This document shows, piece after piece, positions 35,466 through 38,873 of a stretch of DNA of 38,873 nucleotides. The DNA is taken from positions 1 to 38,873 of the forward strand of contig JAUSLQ010000141.1 in assembly GCA_030645675.1 (NCBI GenBank). The letters run 5' to 3'. A program made the translations under genes and the position numbers. This stretch comes from Actinomycetota bacterium (GTDB lineage Bacteria > Actinomycetota > Acidimicrobiia > Acidimicrobiales > Ilumatobacteraceae). Numbering within the stretch: the first letter of the stretch is position 1; every line of letters starts with the position of its first letter. The notes beneath the pieces are model-generated. The model did not search any database, was not told the origin of the DNA, and was given only the letters and a program-made list of their open reading frames with translations.

Positions 35466-35500
35466 TCTCTCGCGCTGATGCTCGGGTAATCTCCCCGCCC

Positions 35501-35944
35501 ATGGCGGTACCGGCTGTTCGACCAGTTCACATCAGCCGGGGCACCATTGCCTCGATGCTGTCCGCAGCTGCGGGCCTACTGCTGGCCGCCACGTTCCTGG
35601 TCAGATGGTTCTCTCGCGGGCCCGGCGCATCGTTCACCGGCCGCCAACTCGCGGCCGCACTGCAAACGGTGCCATCAGGACGGTGGGAACACGTCGGCGA
35701 CCTCGCTGCCGGCGTGATCTACGGAGTGCCTCTGTTGGGCTGCCTACTGTTCGCCACCTGCTCCCAACGCGGTGCCGCAGTGGCCGCAGGCCGTGGTGCG
35801 AGCGCCATCGCCCTGGTCGTCGTGGTCGGCGGGGCACTTCTGCGACAGCTTGTCCCGGTGGAACGCTGGAGCTACGGTATGGCCTTCACGGGAGTTGCGG
35901 CGGTACTCACGACGATGTCTGCATGGTTGGCGCTGCGAGACTGA
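35501..35944 (+). CDS. Small membrane protein, four predicted hydrophobic segments
   Basis: Hydrophobic blocks MLSAAAGLLLAATFLV, GVIYGVPLLGCLLFATC, ALVVVVGGALL, MAFTGVAAVLTTM. Confidence 0.65.
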   Translation: MAVPAVRPVHISRGTIASMLSAAAGLLLAATFLVRWFSRGPGASFTGRQLAAALQTVPSGRWEHVGDLAAGVIYGVPLLGCLLFATCSQRGAAVAAGRGASAIALVVVVGGALLRQLVPVERWSYGMAFTGVAAVLTTMSAWLALRD

Positions 35945-35989
35945 CGACCCGCGCAGGCGACCCGAGAGCGACACTGAGGAGCACACCAA

Positions 35990-38203
35990 GTGACCGACCA
36001 GCAACCCGCGTCACAGCTCCCGCCGCCATCGTTCACCCCGGCGACCACGCAGTGGGCTCCGCCGGCGACTGGTGCACCTACCGCCGCGCTCCCCGCAAAC
36101 GAGCAGCCCGTCGGCCTCGTTGCACCGCCCACGATCGCCATCGAGCCCGCCACGCTCGAGGCCCCAGGGGAGGGTGAGGCGCGGCCTGTGGCGAGGTCCA
36201 GGCGCCGCCCGCTCGCCATCGGGGCCGCAGTGCTGGGCCTCGGCGGTGCCGCAGCCATCGGTTGGCTGGCCTTGTCCGGCAGCGCCACCGAGGCCAAGGG
36301 CGCCTCGTCGTCGCCGGCGGCCATCACCGGCTTCGTCGCCGGGTTCAACCTCGAAGACCCGCTCGCGATGCTCAGCTTCATCGCCCCAGACGAAGCGCAA
36401 GGCGTCAGCGACGCGATCTCGACAACGCAGGACATCGGAAGTTCCACCGGGCTGTTCCGCACCGGCCCCGGTGGCGTCGACGCCACCATCGCGATCGACA
36501 ACGTCACCGTCGACGAGCTCGGTCCCAACGTGGCCCGCGTGTCGTTCGATGTCTCCGGCACCATCGCCCTCACCGGGCTGGCAGCCGACCTCCTGGGGAA
36601 CGGCGACGGCACACTCGACCGCAGCGGATTGTCACTGATCGTCATTCGCCAGGGTGGTGGGTGGTTCATCAGCCCGCTCCTGAGCGCCGGCGACTTGCTC
36701 ACGGACGAGCTCGACCTGCCCGGCGGCGACTTCAGCGAGGTGGGCAAGACGCGCTCGCAAGGATCGGCAACGACTGCCGAGAGCGCGATCGACGACCTGC
36801 TCGACGGCATCTCCGACCTTGACGCCGAGGCCGTGGCCGGCGCACTGTCCAGCGGCGAGGAGCGGTTCGTACGTGTCTTCGAGGACGCGATCGACGAGCT
36901 CGCCGCCGACGCGACCGACGAGCTCGCCGACAACGGCGCCAACTTCCGGTTCGACGATCTGCGCACCGAGCCGGTGGCGGGGGGCGCCATCTTCAGCGGC
37001 GTCACGCTGGAGATCCAGGACTACAACGGCACCCAAACCCTCGAGGCCGACGACGATTGCCTTCGCGACGGCGATGGTGACGGCCGCGTCTGCGTGTTCG
37101 AAGGCCTGGTGCCGGTCAGCGGAGGCTCCGATCAGCTGACCGTGTTCACCACCAACGAGAGCGGTGCGGTACGGGTGCAGTTGATCAAGACTGCCGCCGC
37201 CGCCTTCGAGCAGGTGCTCCGCCGTCTCGACCGCGACACTCTCTTGCAGGTCACCGACTCCGAGGTGCTCGCCGAGCCGGCGGCGACACTGACGTTCGGC
37301 GAGGCAGCCGAGTTCGAGCTCACCGGGCAACCGTTCGCGGTCTACGAAGTCGCCCTGCCCCCCGGCATCGAGGGCAACGACCTCTGGGCAGGCGAGGAAG
37401 ACATCTCCGACGACCTGTACGCGTACGACCAGTTGTACGCCGGCGACGGAACAGGCTGGCAGTACTACTACCCCGGCGACGACCTCCCCGACGGTGCGAC
37501 CACCCTGCGCGTCGTGGTCATCCCCGACTGCTCCGACTGGTCCAGCGGGGCGCTGTTCGCGAGATGTGGCGAGAGCGGCGAGGGCACCTTTGCCCTGGGC
37601 GTCGGCAGCACCACTCCGCGCGAGATCGCGTTCGCCGACGGGCAGACGGTGGAGCTCGCTCCGCTGGAGACCGCACTGGTGAGCTTCAGGGTCGACGACG
37701 AGATCGACGCGATCCTCGACTTCGCCGCCGCCAGCTGGTACCTGACAGCCGGTGAGTACTCCTACAACGACGACGGCTCGGTGCACCTCGTTCCCGGCGA
37801 GTACACGGCACGGTTGGCTGCCGGCTACAACGACGGCAGCCCGGTCTCGGTGCGGCTCGCCATCGAGGAGGTCGAGCCCGCTGTCGGGCCCGAGGACATC
37901 TCCGCCAGTTCGCCGTCCACCACGTTTGCCCTTTCCGGCAACGAGTACGTGGAGTTCGACGCCTACGCCGACACCGGGGACTCGGTGGTCATCACCGTCA
38001 CACCCCAGGACGGTCAGGACGTCGTACTCGTCGTCATGTCGTCGTCGGGGTCGATCTGCGGCGACGTCGACTCCGGCTACGGCGGGGTCAGCGAGTCGTG
38101 CGACTTCTCCGTCAACTCCGGTGGCAACTTCACTGTCTACGTGTACGGCTACTCCAGCTCGGATTCGTACGGTGCAGTGACTGTCTCGATCGACATCGGC
38201 TAG
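35990..38203 (+). CDS. Large exported/membrane-anchored protein with Ca-binding-like motif and C-terminal PPC-like domain
   Basis: Pro-rich N-terminus, [43 protein letters not shown]-terminal beta-rich [31 protein letters not shown]. Confidence 0.7.
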   Translation: MTDQQPASQLPPPSFTPATTQWAPPATGAPTAALPANEQPVGLVAPPTIAIEPATLEAPGEGEARPVARSRRRPLAIGAAVLGLGGAAAIGWLALSGSATEAKGASSSPAAITGFVAGFNLEDPLAMLSFIAPDEAQGVSDAISTTQDIGSSTGLFRTGPGGVDATIAIDNVTVDELGPNVARVSFDVSGTIALTGLAADLLGNGDGTLDRSGLSLIVIRQGGGWFISPLLSAGDLLTDELDLPGGDFSEVGKTRSQGSATTAESAIDDLLDGISDLDAEAVAGALSSGEERFVRVFEDAIDELAADATDELADNGANFRFDDLRTEPVAGGAIFSGVTLEIQDYNGTQTLEADDDCLRDGDGDGRVCVFEGLVPVSGGSDQLTVFTTNESGAVRVQLIKTAAAAFEQVLRRLDRDTLLQVTDSEVLAEPAATLTFGEAAEFELTGQPFAVYEVALPPGIEGNDLWAGEEDISDDLYAYDQLYAGDGTGWQYYYPGDDLPDGATTLRVVVIPDCSDWSSGALFARCGESGEGTFALGVGSTTPREIAFADGQTVELAPLETALVSFRVDDEIDAILDFAAASWYLTAGEYSYNDDGSVHLVPGEYTARLAAGYNDGSPVSVRLAIEEVEPAVGPEDISASSPSTTFALSGNEYVEFDAYADTGDSVVITVTPQDGQDVVLVVMSSSGSICGDVDSGYGGVSESCDFSVNSGGNFTVYVYGYSSSDSYGAVTVSIDIG

Positions 38204-38306
38204 CTGCGAGCAGCGCCGGCGGCGCCTGGCCGGATCGCCCACGACCGGGTCGCGGCGTTTGCATTTCTCAGGGGTCGCCGCGACCTCGGCCGTTAGGCTG
38301 ACGACC

Positions 38307-38873
38307 GTGGCAAAAGCGTGGACTCCCTCTTCCTGGCAGGCCTTCCCTGTGCAGCAGCAACCCGAGTGGCCCGACCAGGCCGACCTCGAGCGGGCGTTGA
38401 AGCAGATCGCGTCCTATCCCCCGCTGGTGTTCGCCGGCGAGGCCCGCTCGTTGCAGAACTCGCTGGCGCAGGTGGCAGCGGGAAACGCCTTCCTGCTGCA
38501 GGCGGGCGACTGCGCGGAGAGCTTCGAGGAGTTCTCGGCGGTCAACATCCGGGAGAAGCTGCGCGTCATCCTCCAGATGTCGGTGGTGCTCACCTACTCG
38601 CTCGGCGTGCCGGTGGTGAAGGTGGGCCGCATCGCCGGCCAGTTCGCCAAGCCGCGCAGCAGCTCGTTCGAGACCATCGGCGACCTGCGGCTGCCCAGCT
38701 TCCGCGGGCACATCGTCAACGGCGATGCCGCCACCGAGGCCGCCCGCGTGCCCACCCCCGAGCGGCTGGTGCAGGCCTACAACCAGTCGGCCGCGACGCT
38801 GAACCTGCTGCGCGCGTTCACCAAGGGCGGCTTTGCCGACCTCACCCGCGTGCACGCCTGGACGCAGGAGTTC
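38307..38873 (+). CDS. 3-deoxy-7-phosphoheptulonate synthase, class II, 3'-truncated by window edge
   Basis: Open frame GTG 38307 to window end: [23 protein letters not shown]...[32 protein letters not shown]...[15 protein letters not shown]. Missing from the ORF track because it has no stop in the window. Confidence 0.95.
   Translation, partial: MAKAWTPSSWQAFPVQQQPEWPDQADLERALKQIASYPPLVFAGEARSLQNSLAQVAAGNAFLLQAGDCAESFEEFSAVNIREKLRVILQMSVVLTYSLGVPVVKVGRIAGQFAKPRSSSFETIGDLRLPSFRGHIVNGDAATEAARVPTPERLVQAYNQSAATLNLLRAFTKGGFADLTRVHAWTQEF

Noticed and set aside
36632-38242. 536-aa minus-strand ORF, and 38268-38855 minus ORF
   Set aside because: Antisense shadows of the exported protein gene and of the truncated class II DAHP synthase.

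Overview
High-GC actinobacterial chromosome segment, probably Acidimicrobiia-like judging from gene content (inference; no search was run). It opens inside mraY and closes inside a class II DAHP synthase. Host genes include a four-gene amidohydrolase / tannase-like hydrolase / SnoaL-like operon, an SDR, a UbiB/ABC1 kinase, an aminotransferase, three consecutive exported proteins (unknown, CapA-like, DUF3160-like), an FAD-oxidase/FGGY-kinase/SDR cluster, a P450, a universal stress protein, an rsfS-(LCP-like)-nadD block and a sigma-70 factor. The main find is an integrated mobile element of about 8.7 kb at 22645-31416 inserted into a tRNA-Ala(GGC) gene. It is bounded by a perfect 47-bp direct repeat (tRNA 3' half on the left, rebuilt full tRNA on the right). 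It carries a tyrosine integrase, a very short divergent intergenic region next to an excisionase-like HTH gene, a tightly overlapping operon with a RepA-like ATPase, an iteron-like GGGAACAG array plus large hairpin (candidate origin), an HNH-like protein and an HK97-type prohead protease. It also has a HicA/HicB pair coupled to a third gene. No capsid, portal, large terminase or tail gene was recognised. It looks like a phiRv1/phiRv2-style phage-satellite-like element. Near-identical 27-bp direct repeats (CTACTACTCG twice) just inside both ends look like integrase arm sites.
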